Program-made: the position numbers and the translations under genes
NCBI GenBank assembly: GCA_964523375.1
Contig: CAZFYG010000002.1
Coordinates: 48,175 to 112,174, forward strand
DNA: 64,000 nt
Origin: CAJQGY01 sp964523375
Lineage (GTDB): Bacteria > Pseudomonadota > Gammaproteobacteria > Magnimaribacterales > D2472
Direction: 5' to 3'
Shown here: positions 51,031 to 60,499 of the stretch, piece by piece
Layout: the number at the start of each line of letters is the position of its first letter
How positions within the stretch are numbered: position 1 is the first letter of the stretch
Notes under the pieces: generated by a model
Database searches by the model: none
The model's input: the letters and a program-made list of their open reading frames with translations, nothing else
What the model was told of the DNA's origin: nothing

Positions 51031-52481
51031 GCATACAATTTAAAACAATAGCAGAGCTTCGATCAATGCTGGATAGCAAGGCAATATCATCGAAAGAAAT
51101 AGTTGAAGAGACATACAAATTAATTGACGGGAATGCTGACTTAAATGCTTTTATTACGCTTAACAAAGAGGCGGCAATTGCTAAATCTATTGAGATAGAA
51201 AGCACTTCAGCAAAATCAGTGCTTCATGGAATTCCAATTGCACAAAAGGACCTTTTTTGTACGAAAGATTTAAGAACTACATGTGGGTCAAACATATTAT
51301 CTAATTTTATACCGCCATATTCTGCTACTGTTATTAAAAATCTAGAAAATGCAGGCTGCATATCAATTGGAAAAACTAACATGGATGAATTTGCCATGGG
51401 TTCATCTAATGAAACTAGTTTTTTTGGTGGAGTGAAAAATCCTTGGGGTGAAAATTTAGTTCCTGGTGGAAGTTCAGGTGGTTCTGCTTCCGCGGTAGCA
51501 GCAGGTTTAGTCTCTGCAGCAACTGGAACAGATACTGGGGGATCAATTAGACAACCAGCTTCACTATGTGGTATCACTGGCTTAAAGCCAACCTATGGAA
51601 GAATATCTAGATGGGGGATGATTGCCTTTGCATCTAGTCTTGACCAAGCAGGCCCAATGGCAAGGACTGCAGAGGACTGTGCAATAATGCTCAATGAAAT
51701 GTGCTCCCATGATTTTAAAGATACAACATCTTTAAGCGAGGATGTTCCTGATTTTACAAAAGATTTAGACTCTTCTATCAAGGGTTTAAAAATTGGAATT
51801 GTCAAAGAATTTGATATGTCCAAACTTGATAGTGATGTTGTTTCTGTTTTTGAAGAATCAAAAAAACATTATGAATCTCTTGGTGCTGAATTTATTGAAG
51901 TTTCATTACCAAATATTTCTCTATCTGTACCAGCTTATTATGTAGTCGCACCTGCAGAATGCTCTTCAAACTTATCAAGATTTGATGGTGTGAAATTTGG
52001 GCATAGATCTACAGATACTATCAATTTAGAAGAGTTATACATAAAAACAAGATCTGAAGGATTTGGAGATGAGGTTAAGAGAAGAATTTTAATAGGTTCA
52101 TATGTCTTATCAGCAGGATTTTACGATGCATATTATAAAAAAGCTCAACAAGTAAGAAGGCTTATTAAAAATGATTTTGATAGTGCTTTTAAGAAGGTTG
52201 ATGTAATTATGTCACCAACAACAAGAGGTGCCGCATTTGAGACTGGTTCGAAAGGTAGCGATCCTATTCAGATGTATTTAGAAGATCTTTTTACCATACC
52301 AGCTAATCTTGCAGGTCTCCCTGCTATGTCATTACCAAATGGAATGGTAGATAATAAGCCTATTGGACTTCAGCTGATTGGTAATTTCTTAGATGAAAAA
52401 AAGATATTACAGGTTGCTCATAGTTTCCAGAAATCGACAGATTGGCATTTAAAAACTCCAAAAGGAACTAAACTATCATGA
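51027..52481 (+). CDS. gatA: Asp/Glu-tRNA amidotransferase subunit GatA
   Basis: GatA is the glutaminase subunit, supplying ammonia to GatB. The 484-residue amidase-signature protein has the Lys-cisSer-Ser triad: Lys74 (IAQKDLF), Ser149 (GGSSGGS) and Ser173 (TDTGGSIRQP), the same spacing as in characterised GatA proteins. The YVLSAGFYDAYYKKAQQVR segment is diagnostic of GatA among amidases. It overlaps gatB by 4 bp. Confidence 0.98.
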   Translation: MSIQFKTIAELRSMLDSKAISSKEIVEETYKLIDGNADLNAFITLNKEAAIAKSIEIESTSAKSVLHGIPIAQKDLFCTKDLRTTCGSNILSNFIPPYSATVIKNLENAGCISIGKTNMDEFAMGSSNETSFFGGVKNPWGENLVPGGSSGGSASAVAAGLVSAATGTDTGGSIRQPASLCGITGLKPTYGRISRWGMIAFASSLDQAGPMARTAEDCAIMLNEMCSHDFKDTTSLSEDVPDFTKDLDSSIKGLKIGIVKEFDMSKLDSDVVSVFEESKKHYESLGAEFIEVSLPNISLSVPAYYVVAPAECSSNLSRFDGVKFGHRSTDTINLEELYIKTRSEGFGDEVKRRILIGSYVLSAGFYDAYYKKAQQVRRLIKNDFDSAFKKVDVIMSPTTRGAAFETGSKGSDPIQMYLEDLFTIPANLAGLPAMSLPNGMVDNKPIGLQLIGNFLDEKKILQVAHSFQKSTDWHLKTPKGTKLS

Positions 52482-53905
52482 GCTGGGAAACAGTCATAGG
52501 TCTTGAAATTCATGTTCAGCTTTCAACAAAATCAAAGCTATTCTCGGGTGGATCCACCAGTTTTGGAGCAGAACCTAATACGCATGTTGATTTAATAGAT
52601 ATGGGATTGCCAGGAGTGTTGCCAGTTGCTAACAAGGAAGCTTTTTTAAAAGCAATTAGATTTGGCTTAGCCACCAATGCTGTTATTAACCAAACATCTA
52701 CATTTGATAGAAAAAACTATTTTTACCCTGATTTACCTAAAGGGTACCAAATAACACAAATGGCATTGCCTATTGTGGGAGAAGGATCAATAAAAATAGA
52801 AGTTGATGGCGTTGAAAAAATTATAAATATCACGAGAGCACATTTAGAGGAAGATGCAGGAAAATCAATACATGATTTATTTGAAGGTGAAACCGGTGTA
52901 GACCTTAATCGTGCAGGTACTCCACTTTTGGAGATAGTCTCAGAGCCAGAAATATCAAATGCAAAAGAGGCAGTGGCTTACTTTAAAGCTATAAGACAAC
53001 TTGTAACTTTTTTAGACATTTGTGATGGGAATATGGCAGAGGGTTCCATGAGGTGTGATGTAAATGTTTCAATAAAAAAAGAAGGTGAGGAAAAATTAGG
53101 AACTAGAGCTGAAATCAAAAACATAAACTCCTTTAAGTTTATTGAGAGAGCTATTAATCATGAGGTTGAGAGGCAAATAAGGATTATTGAATCAGGTGAG
53201 TCGGTGGTTCAAGAAACACGCTTATACGATAGTATTAAAAATGAAACTAGATCTATGAGGTCTAAGGAAGAGGCAAATGATTATAGGTATTTCCCTTGTC
53301 CAGATCTCTTGCCTGTAGTTATAACTGACGAGGAATTAAATAACATTAGAAATAATCTACCTGAGTTGCCTAAACAAAAAGAAAAAAGGTATGTCTCTGA
53401 CAACTCTTTGGATATTGCTGAAGCAAAAATAATAGCTTCATCAAAAACTATGGCTAATATGTTTGAGGAAGCTTGTTTAAAAACAGATGATTCAAAGCTT
53501 GTAGCAAACTGGCTTGTTGGAGATGTAAGTGCCTTATTGAATAAGGATGGGATTGATATAGATGAGTCAAAGCTAACGCCTGATAATTTTGCAAAGATGG
53601 TTGAAAGAATATCGGATGATACTATATCTGGAAAAATAGCTAAATCTGTATTAGAGGAAGTTTGGGATTCAGGAAGTGATGTAGATGAAATTATCCAAAA
53701 AAAGGGCTTGGTTCAAATTCAAGACGAATCATTGCTAGAAGAAATTGGACAAAAAATTATAGATGCCAACCCAAAGCAGGTTGAAGCATTCAAAAGTGGG
53801 AAAGATAGGCTATTTGGTTTTTTTGTTGGTCAAGTTATGAAAGAAACTCAAGGCAAAGCTAGCCCAAAAAGCGTAAACGAAATTTTAAGAAAGCTCTTAT
53901 CCTAA
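52478..53905 (+). CDS. gatB: Asp/Glu-tRNA amidotransferase subunit GatB
   Basis: GatB phosphorylates and amidates the misacylated tRNA. The 475 residues begin WETVIGLEIHVQLSTKSKLFSG, followed by DRKNYFYPDLPKGYQITQ, EEDAGKSIHD, and GSMRCDVNVSI in the kinase cradle. The C-terminal helical and YqeY-like tail domain ends VGQVMKETQGKASPKSVNEILRKLL. The length is standard. It converges on the maoC-like gene with 4 bp between stops. Confidence 0.98.
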   Translation: MSWETVIGLEIHVQLSTKSKLFSGGSTSFGAEPNTHVDLIDMGLPGVLPVANKEAFLKAIRFGLATNAVINQTSTFDRKNYFYPDLPKGYQITQMALPIVGEGSIKIEVDGVEKIINITRAHLEEDAGKSIHDLFEGETGVDLNRAGTPLLEIVSEPEISNAKEAVAYFKAIRQLVTFLDICDGNMAEGSMRCDVNVSIKKEGEEKLGTRAEIKNINSFKFIERAINHEVERQIRIIESGESVVQETRLYDSIKNETRSMRSKEEANDYRYFPCPDLLPVVITDEELNNIRNNLPELPKQKEKRYVSDNSLDIAEAKIIASSKTMANMFEEACLKTDDSKLVANWLVGDVSALLNKDGIDIDESKLTPDNFAKMVERISDDTISGKIAKSVLEEVWDSGSDVDEIIQKKGLVQIQDESLLEEIGQKIIDANPKQVEAFKSGKDRLFGFFVGQVMKETQGKASPKSVNEILRKLLS

Positions 53906-53909
53906 ATAC

Positions 53910-54371
53910 TTAGAGTACATACATACTTAAAGTTTCTGCAACAAATGCAGGCTTATCAACACCTTTTATTTCCATTGTGACTTCAGTTTTTGCTAAAAAC
54001 TGTCCTGGATTCTTTTCATTAATTTCTATACATTTCATTCTTATTTTTACTTCGGAATTCACTGGAACAGGGCTTAAAAACCTTACTTTATCTAGACCAT
54101 AATTTAGTGCCATTTTTGTTCCTTCAAGCACAAGACCAATATTTTGTGAGAATGGTATGCCTGCAACAAGTGATAAGGAAAGAAATCCATGCGCTATAGT
54201 AGAACCAAATATTGGAGTAGCCTTTTCTGGATCTGTATGGATGAATTGATCGTCGAGCGTTGCTTCAGCAAATTTATTAATCCTATCTTGATCAATAGTA
54301 ATCCAATCAGATACGCCTACTTCTTGCCCAATAACTGAGTCTATTTCTGTAGATTTTATAATTTTTAACAT
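53910..54371 (-). CDS. MaoC-like hot-dog dehydratase
   Basis: The 153-residue protein has the MaoC/NodN hydratase-2 pattern: a central DDQFIHTDPEKA followed by FGSTIAHGFLSLSLV, where the Asp and His form the active site of R-specific enoyl-CoA hydratases. The substrate is unknown. Its ATG lies directly against the stop of the upstream acyl-CoA synthetase, so the two act together, probably in fatty-acid or related acyl-CoA metabolism. Confidence 0.9.
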   Translation of the reverse strand: MLKIIKSTEIDSVIGQEVGVSDWITIDQDRINKFAEATLDDQFIHTDPEKATPIFGSTIAHGFLSLSLVAGIPFSQNIGLVLEGTKMALNYGLDKVRFLSPVPVNSEVKIRMKCIEINEKNPGQFLAKTEVTMEIKGVDKPAFVAETLSMYVL

Positions 54372-55994
54372 TTATTTCTCCATATAGTAGTTTTTAAATT
54401 CTTTTCTTAGTTCAAATTTTTGCAATTTCCCAGTAGCTCCGTGCGGAAGTTCTTTTAAAAAGATTATTTCATCGGGGAGCCACCATTTAGCAACTTTATC
54501 ATTTAAGAAATCAAGAATACTTTGTTTTTCAATGTCATCACCTGTATTTGTAACGACAAATAGCATTGGTCTTTCATCCCATTTTGGATGTGGTAAGCCA
54601 ACAACACAAGCCTCAGCTATCTCTGGGTGGCCAACAGTTGCATTCTCGAGATCAATTGAACTTATCCACTCACCCCCAGATTTGATTACATCTTTTGCCC
54701 TATCAACAATAGCCATATACCCATCTTTATCAATAGATGAAATATCACCTGTATCAAACCACCCATTCTCATCAACAGCATCATTCTCAGCTTTAAAATA
54801 CTTTTGTAGTATCCATGGACCTCTTACAACCAAATTACCATATGCTTTTCCATCATGGGGCAAAGATTTGCCCTCTTCGTCTCTGATATCAATTTCTACT
54901 CCATAAATTGGTCGCCCAGCTTTTGCCTGCAATAAATACCTTTCTTCTTTTGGCATAGATAACATCTCATCAGTTAAGATATTGGTAGTTCCAAGCGGGC
55001 TCATTTCTGTCATCCCCCAGCCTTGTACTAATGTAACATCATGCTTTTCATCAAATTCTTTGATCATTGAAACTGGAACTGCGGCACCACCAACAAGAGT
55101 CTTATTGAGCGAATTTAATTTAAGATTATTTTCCCTACAGTGACCAAGAAGCTGCATCCAAATTGTTGGAACACCAAATGCCATACTTATGTTTTCATTT
55201 TCAATTTGATTGTAAAGAGACGGGCCATCCATCTGCATTCCAGGCATTACAATTTTAATACCATTCATTGGGGCAAAATAAGGAAGCCCCCATGCCATAA
55301 CATGGAACATTGGGACAACCATAAGAACTGAATCTTTTCTATTTATATCGAGTGCGACAGGCATAGCAGCTGTCATGGAATGAAGAACAGTTGACTTATG
55401 AGAATACAAGACACCCTTTGGGTCACCTGTTGTTCCAGATGTATAACAAAGCCCACAGGCTGCATCATCTTGCAGTTGAGGCCAGACGAAGTTTTCATCG
55501 CCTTCTTTAAGAAATTCTTCGTATGAAATAGTATTCTTTAGTGAGCTTTCTGGAAGCTCATTCTCATCACATAAAATAATAAATTTTTCTACTGTATTAA
55601 ATTGATCTTGTAAAGATTCCAAGAGTGGAACGAAAGGCAGCTCGCAGAAAATAATTTTATCTTCAGCATGATTAATTATGTAGACTGCTTGATCTGGATG
55701 CAGTCTAAAATTTAAAGTATGGTTAATTGCGCCCATTCCAGAAACGCCATAATATATTTCTAAATGCCTGTATGAGTTTAAAGCCAATGTAGCAAGTATA
55801 TCTCCTTCTTTATAGCCATTCTTTTCAAGCGCAGATGCAAGTTTTCTTGATCGAATGCAAACCTCTCCATAGTTTGTTCTATGCGTTTCACCTGAGACTA
55901 ATTTACTTACAACCTCAACATCAGGGAATACCTTATTTGCATGCTCTATTATTCCAGCAATATTTGGTGCCCAACTTTGCATATCTCCTTTCAT
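54372..55994 (-). CDS. Medium/long-chain fatty-acid--CoA ligase (AlkK-like)
   Basis: The 540-residue AMP-forming ligase has the P-loop YTSGTTGDPKG (184-194), VPMFHVMAWGLPY (characteristic of the AlkK-type branch), GWGMTEMSPLGT (A5), DTGDISSIDKDGYM (A7), DRAKDVIKSGGEWIS (A8) and the catalytic Lys in TGKLQKFELR (A10). It activates an acyl chain as acyl-CoA. A GGGGGA ribosome binding site precedes the chosen ATG; a second ATG four codons later follows GGAG. The likely promoter is an extended -10 (TGCTAATAT) in the 75-bp gap. Chain length is not decidable. Confidence 0.92.
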   Translation of the reverse strand: MKGDMQSWAPNIAGIIEHANKVFPDVEVVSKLVSGETHRTNYGEVCIRSRKLASALEKNGYKEGDILATLALNSYRHLEIYYGVSGMGAINHTLNFRLHPDQAVYIINHAEDKIIFCELPFVPLLESLQDQFNTVEKFIILCDENELPESSLKNTISYEEFLKEGDENFVWPQLQDDAACGLCYTSGTTGDPKGVLYSHKSTVLHSMTAAMPVALDINRKDSVLMVVPMFHVMAWGLPYFAPMNGIKIVMPGMQMDGPSLYNQIENENISMAFGVPTIWMQLLGHCRENNLKLNSLNKTLVGGAAVPVSMIKEFDEKHDVTLVQGWGMTEMSPLGTTNILTDEMLSMPKEERYLLQAKAGRPIYGVEIDIRDEEGKSLPHDGKAYGNLVVRGPWILQKYFKAENDAVDENGWFDTGDISSIDKDGYMAIVDRAKDVIKSGGEWISSIDLENATVGHPEIAEACVVGLPHPKWDERPMLFVVTNTGDDIEKQSILDFLNDKVAKWWLPDEIIFLKELPHGATGKLQKFELRKEFKNYYMEK

Positions 55995-56069
55995 TATTCC
56001 CCCTTTTAGAAATATAAAATATTAGCATTTCTTATATTATAGTTAGTTCAAAAAAAGATAAAGGGGAAA

Positions 56070-56897
56070 TTATTTTGTAGCAATTGTAATCCTATGATGT
56101 CCTTGATGATCTTTAATTGTTTCTTTAAATTTTAAGCCTGTTGTCTGTAAAATTCTTAAAACTTCTTCGGATTGGTTATACCCATGCTCAAGTACAAGCA
56201 TTCCCTCATATTTTAAAACTTCGAATGCGTTACTGCATATTTCTTTTATATCGCCAAGGCCATTGTCAGAAGAAACTAGGGCTTCTATTGGTTCATGGGA
56301 TAAGTCTTTTAGATGAGCATCATACTCTTCAATATAGGGTGGGTTTGATATCACAATATCAAATGCATCTTTTTGAAACCCAGAAAGCCAGTGCATTTGA
56401 GTTAAAAAAATATTATTGAGCTTGTGTCTTTCTATATTTATGGCTGCTACTTCAAGTGCGCTACTGCTTTTATCAGACGCATAAAGAGTATAATTATCGT
56501 CCAGATAAGCGATAGAGATAGCTATGCATCCTGAGCCTGTTCCAGCATCTAAAATATTTTTTTTTCCTAAAATCTTATTTTCTTTAAAGTATTGAATGAT
56601 TAGCTCTGTCTCACACCTTGGAATTAAAACTCTCTCATCAATATAGAAATTTCTGCCGAAAAATGAAGATTCTTTCAGGATATAATCAAGGGGTGTTTTT
56701 TTTAATTTTTGCTTAAAAAAATTATCAAGATTGGCAGATTGATCTTTATTAAGTTTTATATCTTCGCTTGAATAAAGGTCAGCAAGAGAAATGCCAAGCA
56801 CCTTTTTTAAATAACATGTTAGCTCACTATAAATATCTTCGTCGCCATTAAATCTTTCAGATACTTTTGATCTAAGAATTTTTGTATTAATTATCAA
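56070..56897 (-). CDS. prmC: Release-factor glutamine methyltransferase PrmC
   Basis: PrmC methylates the GGQ glutamine of release factors. The 275-residue protein has an N-terminal helical domain, LDYILKESSFFGRNFYIDERVLIPRCETE, the SAM site LDAGTGSGCIAISIA and the catalytic NPPY (SNPPYIEEYD). The start appears to be TTG directly after the prfA stop, with no nearby ATG. Its substrate is the neighbouring prfA product. The order hemA-prfA-prmC is the usual one. Confidence 0.95.
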   Translation of the reverse strand: MIINTKILRSKVSERFNGDEDIYSELTCYLKKVLGISLADLYSSEDIKLNKDQSANLDNFFKQKLKKTPLDYILKESSFFGRNFYIDERVLIPRCETELIIQYFKENKILGKKNILDAGTGSGCIAISIAYLDDNYTLYASDKSSSALEVAAINIERHKLNNIFLTQMHWLSGFQKDAFDIVISNPPYIEEYDAHLKDLSHEPIEALVSSDNGLGDIKEICSNAFEVLKYEGMLVLEHGYNQSEEVLRILQTTGLKFKETIKDHQGHHRITIATK

Positions 56898-57983
56898 TTA
56901 TTCTTCTTCAAGCTTTGAGAGCATGGCAAGTTGATTTTCTGCAAGCAATGCGTCGCAAATCGCTTTAATGTCTCCATCCATAATTTGATCAAGATTGTGT
57001 TGAGTTAATTTAATTCTATGATCTGTCATTCTGCCTTGAGGAAAGTTATAAGTTCTAATTTTCTCACTTCTATCCCCAGTTCCTACAAGGATTTTACGCT
57101 CACTTGCAATGCTCTGTTGTTGGGAATCTATTTCTTGTTGTTTTAACTTTGCGGCTAAGAGAGACATCGCTTTCTCTTTATTTTTATGCTGAGATCTTCC
57201 ATCCTGACACTCTACAACCAATCCTGTGGGTGTGTGGGTCAATCGTACAGCTGAGTCTGTTTTATTAACATGCTGGCCACCGGCTCCGGATGCTCTAAAT
57301 GTATCAACTCTAAGGTCATTTTTATCTATATGAATATCCTGAACTTCTTCTACCTCAGGAAGAATAGCCACAGTACACGTAGAAGTATGGACTCTGCCTT
57401 GTGATTCGGTTTCAGGCACTCTTTGTACACGGTGAACACCAGATTCAAATTTGAGAACTTTAAACACCCCTTTGCCTTCTAATTTGCCAATTACTTCTTT
57501 CAGACCACCCTGCTCTGCAGGGCGCATGTTGATTTCTTCTAATACCCAGCCCTCTCTTTCAGCAAGTCGAGAGTACATTCTATATAAATCACCAGCAAAA
57601 ATAGCAGCCTCATCTCCACCTGCTCCAGCTCTTATTTCTATATATGCAGAACCATCATCTGCAGTATCTTTGGGCAATAACATCAGTTTGAGATCTTGCT
57701 CAATGATTTCAGGCTTATTGGCAGCCTCGGCAATTTCTTCTTCTGCAAGAAGAACCATGTCTTCATCATCAGATTGCAATAATTCATTAGCTTCATTTAT
57801 TGCGTTATCTAATTCAATATATTCATTGTATTTGCTTACAATTGGGCCAAGCTCAGAAAACTCTTTATTTAAAGCAGTATAGTTTTCCATATCATTTACA
57901 ACTTCTGGTTGAGATAGCATCTCCTGAATCTCATTTAATCTTTCTTTAAGCTTATTAAGCTTTATGTTCATTGAGCTATGCAT
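56898..57983 (-). CDS. prfA: Peptide chain release factor 1
   Basis: RF1 reads UAA and UAG stops. The protein (about 361 aa) has the PxT-type anticodon region (QRVPETESQGRVHTSTCTVAI, with PET) and the catalytic GGQ (SGAGGQHVNKTDSAVRLTHTPTG). I start at ATG 57983 behind a GGGGT; ATG 57971 (MNIKLNKL) is an alternative, since both fit the family start. It overlaps hemA by 8 bp in the chosen form. Confidence 0.97.
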   Translation of the reverse strand: MHSSMNIKLNKLKERLNEIQEMLSQPEVVNDMENYTALNKEFSELGPIVSKYNEYIELDNAINEANELLQSDDEDMVLLAEEEIAEAANKPEIIEQDLKLMLLPKDTADDGSAYIEIRAGAGGDEAAIFAGDLYRMYSRLAEREGWVLEEINMRPAEQGGLKEVIGKLEGKGVFKVLKFESGVHRVQRVPETESQGRVHTSTCTVAILPEVEEVQDIHIDKNDLRVDTFRASGAGGQHVNKTDSAVRLTHTPTGLVVECQDGRSQHKNKEKAMSLLAAKLKQQEIDSQQQSIASERKILVGTGDRSEKIRTYNFPQGRMTDHRIKLTQHNLDQIMDGDIKAICDALLAENQLAMLSKLEEE

Positions 57984-59208
57984 CAAAGTACCCCTTTACC
58001 ATCGAGCTAACAATATGTTTATCAACTTTATTTATTTCTTTAAGAGTCTCAAATGAATCATCATAAAAAGAGTTGTTAGAAAGTAAATTCATAATAAGAT
58101 CTTTATGGTTTATTTCTTTTTTGAATCGGGATAATTCATCATCATCTAAACTATTTAAAAGATTGTATATATCTCTATTTAACGAGGATTTAAAGTGAAT
58201 ATTTCTAAGCTCTAATAAGGCATTCTGTGATTCTCTTACAATCATATTCAAAGCTTTTTCAGCTTCAATCCTTCTTTGACCAAGGTTATCTTGTGTTATT
58301 TTTTCAATATCATCTATTGTGTAAAGATAAATTGTTTCTATATCTTTAACCTCTTCTTCAATATTTCTTGGAACTGCTAAGTCAATAAGGAGTAAAGGTT
58401 TATTTCCTCTTTTAAATAATGATTTTTCTACTGCACCTTTACCAATAATCGGTAATTCTGTTATTGCAGAAGCAATAACTACATCAGCTTGCTCAAGTTC
58501 ACTGTGTAATGTTGATAATGGCGAAGATACGATTCCAAAAGAGTCAGAAATAATAATTTCTTTAACACTTCTGTTAACAGCCCTAATATCCCTCACGCCT
58601 TTGTTGTAAAGATTTTTAATTACATCCTGGGCCAAAGAACCAGCGCCTATTACCAAAATCTTCTGATCGATTGGGTTTTCAAATATATTTTTTATTAATT
58701 TTAAAGAAAGGCCACTTATTGAAAGAGGGTTTACGCCAATATTAGTATTGGTTCTAACCTTTCTTACAACCTCAATTGCTTTATTGGCATATCTTTGCAA
58801 GTTAGAGTCCATGACTCCGATGCTTTTCGAAAGGGTAATCGCATTTTTGTATTGACCAAAAATTTCTTGCTCGCCTAAGACTTGGGAGTCAATACCAGCT
58901 GCAACTTTGCACATATGAATAAAAGCATCCTCGTCTTGAAGAAAGTAAAATTGAGAAATGTTTATTTCATTTAAATAGAATAATTTAGAGGCCTCTTCAA
59001 AAAAACTTTTAATTACTCCCTTTTTTCCAAGTATGTAAATTTCGCTTCTATTACAGGTAGACAAGCCAAAAAATGAAAAAATAATATTTTTATATTTATC
59101 TTTTATTAAGGTATTGAGTAAAAATTGATTAGACTCATTTATAATAAATCTTTCTCTGTCAGAAACATTAGAGGTTTTGTGATTTATGCCGAAAAGTTGT
59201 AATTCCAT
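57976..59208 (-). CDS. hemA: Glutamyl-tRNA reductase
   Basis: HemA reduces Glu-tRNA to glutamate-1-semialdehyde, the first step of C5 haem synthesis. The 410-residue protein begins MELQLFGINHKTSNVSDRERF, has the nucleophile Cys52 in STCNRSEIY, AGIDSQVLGEQEIFGQ, the NADPH site VIGAGSLAQDV (GAGEM is more usual) and LAVPRNIEEEV. The C-terminal dimerisation helix is present. Its start codon overlaps the divergent lolB by 23 bp. Confidence 0.97.
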   Translation of the reverse strand: MELQLFGINHKTSNVSDRERFIINESNQFLLNTLIKDKYKNIIFSFFGLSTCNRSEIYILGKKGVIKSFFEEASKLFYLNEINISQFYFLQDEDAFIHMCKVAAGIDSQVLGEQEIFGQYKNAITLSKSIGVMDSNLQRYANKAIEVVRKVRTNTNIGVNPLSISGLSLKLIKNIFENPIDQKILVIGAGSLAQDVIKNLYNKGVRDIRAVNRSVKEIIISDSFGIVSSPLSTLHSELEQADVVIASAITELPIIGKGAVEKSLFKRGNKPLLLIDLAVPRNIEEEVKDIETIYLYTIDDIEKITQDNLGQRRIEAEKALNMIVRESQNALLELRNIHFKSSLNRDIYNLLNSLDDDELSRFKKEINHKDLIMNLLSNNSFYDDSFETLKEINKVDKHIVSSMVKGYFDA

Positions 59209-59695
59209 TTATAAAAATTTATGTTTGTTTTTACTACTGCCCATCTTATTTTCATGCGCTTCAAATTCACTACTTACGTCAAAGCAACAAATTTATACTG
59301 GTAAATTTTATGCTGATAACTCGAATTTCAATTCAGCATTTACTACAAGCATCGTTAAGCAAGGCAATGTATTCATTATACAGGTAAGCAAACCATTTTT
59401 TGGGAATGTTTTGGATTTCAGCGTTAAGAGCAATGGCGATGTAGAAGCAACCTCATCAAATAATATGTTTGTGAATTCAGATTTTACAAATGTTGATTAT
59501 AAAAAAATCTATGTGTGGTTAAATCAATGCCTAGATAAGGAAATACTTCAAGAAAATAGTAAAATAAAAGATAGCCCTGAGTATCTTTTTATTCGAGATA
59601 ACAGTATCAGATTAGTATGCTCAAAAGACGAAAATGAAACTTCATTTGAGATAAGAGGTTATGAATTTCAAGTTAATGGGTATGTTAAATCTTAA
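59186..59695 (+). CDS. lolB: Outer-membrane lipoprotein insertion protein LolB
   Basis: LolB receives lipoproteins from LolA and places them in the outer membrane. The 169-residue protein has a signal peptide with a lipobox LFSC (Cys24). The position between hemA (divergent) and ispE is the classical lolB location. The sequence is weakly conserved: QIYTGKFYADNSNFNSAFTTSIVKQGNVFIIQVSKPFFG fits the LolB beta barrel. The ATG at 59186 lies inside hemA; no later in-frame ATG precedes the lipobox. Confidence 0.85.
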   Translation: MPKSCNSIYKNLCLFLLLPILFSCASNSLLTSKQQIYTGKFYADNSNFNSAFTTSIVKQGNVFIIQVSKPFFGNVLDFSVKSNGDVEATSSNNMFVNSDFTNVDYKKIYVWLNQCLDKEILQENSKIKDSPEYLFIRDNSIRLVCSKDENETSFEIRGYEFQVNGYVKS

Positions 59696-59699
59696 GAGA

Positions 59700-60494
59700 A
59701 TGATAAAAATAAAGTCGCCTGCTAAAATAAATCTATACCTCCACATCTTATCTAAACTTGAAAATGGTTATCATGAGATTGATTCTGCTTTTCAATTGAT
59801 TGATATCTGTGATGAGTTATCTTTTGGTAAATCTAGTAAGGGGGTGCAAATTGAGTGTAATCTTGATATTGAAATGCATGAGAATATTGTTTACCAAGCT
59901 GCCATGCTGCTCAATGAAATATCAGATGCCAATCATTCAGTTAAAATTGAAATAAATAAAAATATACCAACCGGATCTGGTTTGGGTGGAGGAAGTTCAA
60001 ATGCGGCAACTGCTCTAGTGGTTTTAAATAAAATCTGGGGTATAGATTTAGATAGAAATGAATTAATGGCCTTGGGTACAAAATTGGGAGCAGATGTTCC
60101 TTTTTTTATAAATGGAAGTAATGCATATGTAAGTGGTATTGGAGAAAAGCTTGTGAATAAAAGTAGTGAAAGCACGGACTTCTTAATAATATATCCTAAT
60201 ACTCATTGTTCCTCTGCTGAAATGTATAAAAAATTTGATCGTGGTACTACCTCAAATCTGGATAAGCAAAATTCATTTTGGGATGTATACAAATCATTAA
60301 ATAACGAAATAAATGATTTTGTTACAAAATATAGAGATGACTTTAAGCTATGCCTTTCTGGAAGTGGATCAAGTATGTTTGTAGTCTATGAGTCGCATCA
60401 CGAATTAGATAAAATTTTAAAAATAATTCCATCCAATTGGAGATTCTTTTTAACTAAACCATTACAATATGCACCCTTGACCATGAAATTTTAG
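59700..60494 (+). CDS. ispE: 4-diphosphocytidyl-2-C-methyl-D-erythritol kinase IspE
   Basis: IspE phosphorylates CDP-ME, the step between IspD and IspF, both fused at 6-7 kb. The protein (264 aa) is a GHMP kinase with SPAKINLYLHIL at the start, the ATP loop IPTGSGLGGGSSNAATAL and the C-terminal LSGSGSSMF. I start at ATG 59700 (MIKIKSPAKINL); an upstream in-frame ATG at 59661 would overlap lolB without matching the family. The tRNA-Gln follows after 5 bp. Confidence 0.96.
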   Translation: MIKIKSPAKINLYLHILSKLENGYHEIDSAFQLIDICDELSFGKSSKGVQIECNLDIEMHENIVYQAAMLLNEISDANHSVKIEINKNIPTGSGLGGGSSNAATALVVLNKIWGIDLDRNELMALGTKLGADVPFFINGSNAYVSGIGEKLVNKSSESTDFLIIYPNTHCSSAEMYKKFDRGTTSNLDKQNSFWDVYKSLNNEINDFVTKYRDDFKLCLSGSGSSMFVVYESHHELDKILKIIPSNWRFFLTKPLQYAPLTMKF

Positions 60495-60499
60495 AGTTA

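Noticed and set aside
51224..51577. Minus-strand 117-codon open frame
   Set aside because: It is antisense to the amidase signature of gatA; the Gly/Ser-rich codons of that motif read open on the other strand.
54532..54906. Plus-strand 124-codon open frame
   Set aside because: It is a shadow of the acyl-CoA synthetase, whose A7-A8 motifs are encoded on the minus strand here.
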